A stretch of DNA of 7,634 bases. Origin: an uncultured Bacillota bacterium (GTDB taxonomy: Bacteria > Bacillota_I > Bacilli_A > Izemoplasmatales > UBA1188). The stretch's first letter is position 1; each line of letters starts with the position of its first letter. Shown in pieces: positions 6,540 through 7,634 of this stretch. A program made the position numbers and the translations under genes. The notes under the pieces were generated by a model that worked only from the letters and a program-made list of their open reading frames with translations, had not been told where the DNA came from and searched no databases. The stretch covers positions 1-7,634 of the forward strand of contig CALCVH010000055.1 in assembly GCA_937907585.1 (NCBI GenBank), in the 5' to 3' direction.

Positions 6540-7407
6540 ATTCGATAACATTAGTTATGAAGAGAACTAACATCACTATTCCAACTACAATTCTATATAT
6601 CCCAAATACTTTAAAATCGTGCTTTTTGATAAATGATGTTAGGAATTTTATTGCGAAGATTGAAACTATAAACGCTACTACAAATCCTATTAATAAGAAT
6701 ACTATATTAGTGGATGTGATAAGGCTTCCTGATATTATAAATTTTATTATCTTAAGGAATGATGCGCCAAACATGATTGGAATAGATAAGAAGAATGAGA
6801 ATTCCGCTGATACGCTTCTATCACATAAAAGTAACATCGCACCAATTATCGTGATTCCACTTCTAGATGTTCCAGGTATGAGCGCTAACAATTGGAAACA
6901 TCCAATTAAAATAGCTTTCTTCCAAGTTAATTCATCAGTAGTTTTAATATTGAATGTTCTTCTTTTGTTCCAGTATTCAATTAGAATAAATATTATTCCA
7001 TATACGATTAAGGTAATTGATACAGTAAGTGAATTAAATAGATATTTATCTAATAGATCGTCGAATATAAAACCTATAATAGCCGCAGGTAAGCACGCTA
7101 CAAGCACCTTTCCCCATAACAGCCAAATTCTTTTCTTTTCAGACTTATCTTTTGGTTTTGTATTATCTATTAATGATTTTCCAAAGAAAGGATTGATTCT
7201 ATTAAAGTAATAAACTATTACAGCGATTATAGCGCCTAGTTGAATCACAACTAAAAACAAACTAAAGAATTCGCTCCCTAGTGATTCTTCTGTTTTTAAG
7301 AAGGATTCAAGCAGAATCATGTGACCAGTTGATGAAATAGGTAGCCATTCCGTTATTCCTTCAATTATACCAAATATAATCGCTTTTAATATGAGAATGA
7401 AATCCAT
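6538..7407 (-). CDS. uppP: Undecaprenyl-diphosphatase (UppP/BacA family)
   Basis: Integral membrane phosphatase that converts undecaprenyl diphosphate to undecaprenyl phosphate, recycling the lipid carrier for peptidoglycan and other wall polymers. Members can raise bacitracin tolerance. At 289 residues it has the usual family length (E. coli about 273). The first signature, EGITEWLPISSTGH (16-29), carries the E-x3-E pair E16/E20, serine S26 and H29. The second signature, PGTSRSGIT (178-186), carries R182. These correspond to the catalytic residues described for E. coli BacA. Hydrophobic stretches run through the protein (about 7-35, 48-67, 98-115, 127-143, 165-190, 196-220, 226-257 and 268-286), as expected for a polytopic protein. 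The start ATG at 7407 has GGAGT 8 nt upstream (7420-7416). It ends in its own terminator and diverges from a lipoprotein gene. All five tryptophans are TGG codons, supporting the standard code. Confidence 0.97.
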   Translation of the reverse strand: MDFILILKAIIFGIIEGITEWLPISSTGHMILLESFLKTEESLGSEFFSLFLVVIQLGAIIAVIVYYFNRINPFFGKSLIDNTKPKDKSEKKRIWLLWGKVLVACLPAAIIGFIFDDLLDKYLFNSLTVSITLIVYGIIFILIEYWNKRRTFNIKTTDELTWKKAILIGCFQLLALIPGTSRSGITIIGAMLLLCDRSVSAEFSFFLSIPIMFGASFLKIIKFIISGSLITSTNIVFLLIGFVVAFIVSIFAIKFLTSFIKKHDFKVFGIYRIVVGIVMLVLFITNVIE

Positions 7408-7437
7408 ATTTTTTTACTCCATATAAATATATACATT

Positions 7438-7466
7438 ATTATAACATCTAAAATATTTTTTATCAT
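7438..7466 (-). promoter_or_regulatory. Putative promoter of uppP
   Basis: TATAAT lies at 7443-7438 on the minus strand, and ATGATA (7466-7461, four of six matches to TTGACA) precedes it by 17 bp. Transcription would start near 7431, giving a leader of about 23 nt that contains the GGAGT ribosome site. It lies in the 111-bp divergent region shared with the lipoprotein gene. For that gene the only -10 seen is TAAAAT (7494-7499), with no good -35, and its implied start near 7506 would fall on the Shine-Dalgarno site. Confidence 0.5.
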
Positions 7467-7518
7467 TTTCTTTATTTAGCTTCGTCTTTAATGTAAAATT
7501 ATCATAGGAGAAATTAGT

Positions 7519-7634
7519 ATGAAAAGGAAAAGAATACTGCTTATAATTTTGTTCCTATTAGTCATCTCACTTACAGGATGTAATAAGAAAGATTATTCTA
7601 TATCTGACTATAAACTGGATATGGAATATAAAGA
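7519..7634 (+). CDS. Lipoprotein of unknown function, N-terminal fragment
   Basis: An open frame starts at ATG 7519 and runs off the right edge, giving 38 complete residues. It opens with a basic n-region MKRKR, then a hydrophobic core (about residues 6-17), then a lipobox LTGC with the lipid-modified cysteine at residue 21, followed by polar NKKDYSISDYKLDMEYK. This is a type II signal peptide: export through Sec, diacylglyceryl transfer by Lgt, cleavage by LspA, and anchoring on the outer face of the membrane. AGGAG (7506-7510) lies 8 nt before the ATG and fixes the start. It is the only plus-strand gene and diverges from uppP. The visible part is too short to assign a family; solute-binding or other surface lipoproteins are possible. 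Confidence 0.85.
   Translation, partial: MKRKRILLIILFLLVISLTGCNKKDYSISDYKLDMEYK

Noticed and set aside
6557..7210. Plus-strand open frame of 217 codons opposite uppP
   Set aside because: The minus-strand uppP carries both family signatures and a good ribosome site; the antisense frame has no recognisable domain and is explained by lack of stops opposite an AT-rich membrane protein.
201..7407. Mycoplasma-type code (TGA as Trp)
   Set aside because: All Trp codons seen are TGG and the long frames contain no in-frame TGA; there is no sign of reassignment.
1..7634. CRISPR array, insertion sequence, tRNA or phage module
   Set aside because: No regularly spaced identical repeats, transposase motifs, tRNA-like cloverleaf or phage genes were found; intergenic regions are all about 110 bp or less.

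Overview
The window comes from a very AT-rich bacterium (roughly 30% G+C by eye) and is gene-dense. The gene set and style (Gram-positive-type DnaE, UvrB, UppP, a type II signal-peptide lipoprotein, AGGAG-like Shine-Dalgarno sites, TTGACT/TATAAT promoters) point to a low-GC member of the Bacillota. It may be a Bacilli lineage near the Mollicutes, but the sequence does not fix the genus. Tryptophan is read from TGG and no in-frame TGA occurs in the long genes, so the standard bacterial code fits and the Mycoplasma-type code does not. UppP suggests that a peptidoglycan wall is made.

Layout, right to left, because nearly everything is on the minus strand. At the right edge a lipoprotein gene starts on the plus strand (7519 to the end, partial). 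It diverges across a 111-bp intergenic region from uppP (7407-6538), the undecaprenyl-diphosphatase that recycles the cell-wall lipid carrier. uppP ends in a strong intrinsic terminator that overlaps its stop codon. A new transcription unit follows: dnaE (DNA polymerase III alpha, 6452 or 6446 to 3501), uvrB (3498-1522, 2-nt gap) and an rlmD-type 23S rRNA m5U methyltransferase (1532-201, overlapping uvrB by 11 nt). The tight packing implies co-transcription and translational coupling. dnaE and uvrB both serve DNA synthesis or repair; the rRNA methylase looks like an operon passenger.

At the left edge a separate minus-strand gene begins at 117 and runs off the window. Its 39 visible residues resemble the N-terminus of Fic-family proteins. 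Its promoter is a textbook TTGACT-N17-TATAAT, buried in a symmetric array of four TTAGGWGATT-type half-sites sharing one dyad axis. This is the most interesting regulatory structure in the window.

The core genes are ordinary housekeeping genes with some lineage-specific oddities. The RlmD-type enzyme lacks one of the four cysteines expected for the [4Fe-4S] cluster. The DnaE PHP domain has lost its metal-binding histidines. dnaE has no clear Shine-Dalgarno site and may be leaderless. The tetramer GCGC is strikingly common for such an AT-rich sequence. I saw no CRISPR array, insertion sequence, tRNA, rRNA or phage gene, and no convincing undescribed multi-gene system.
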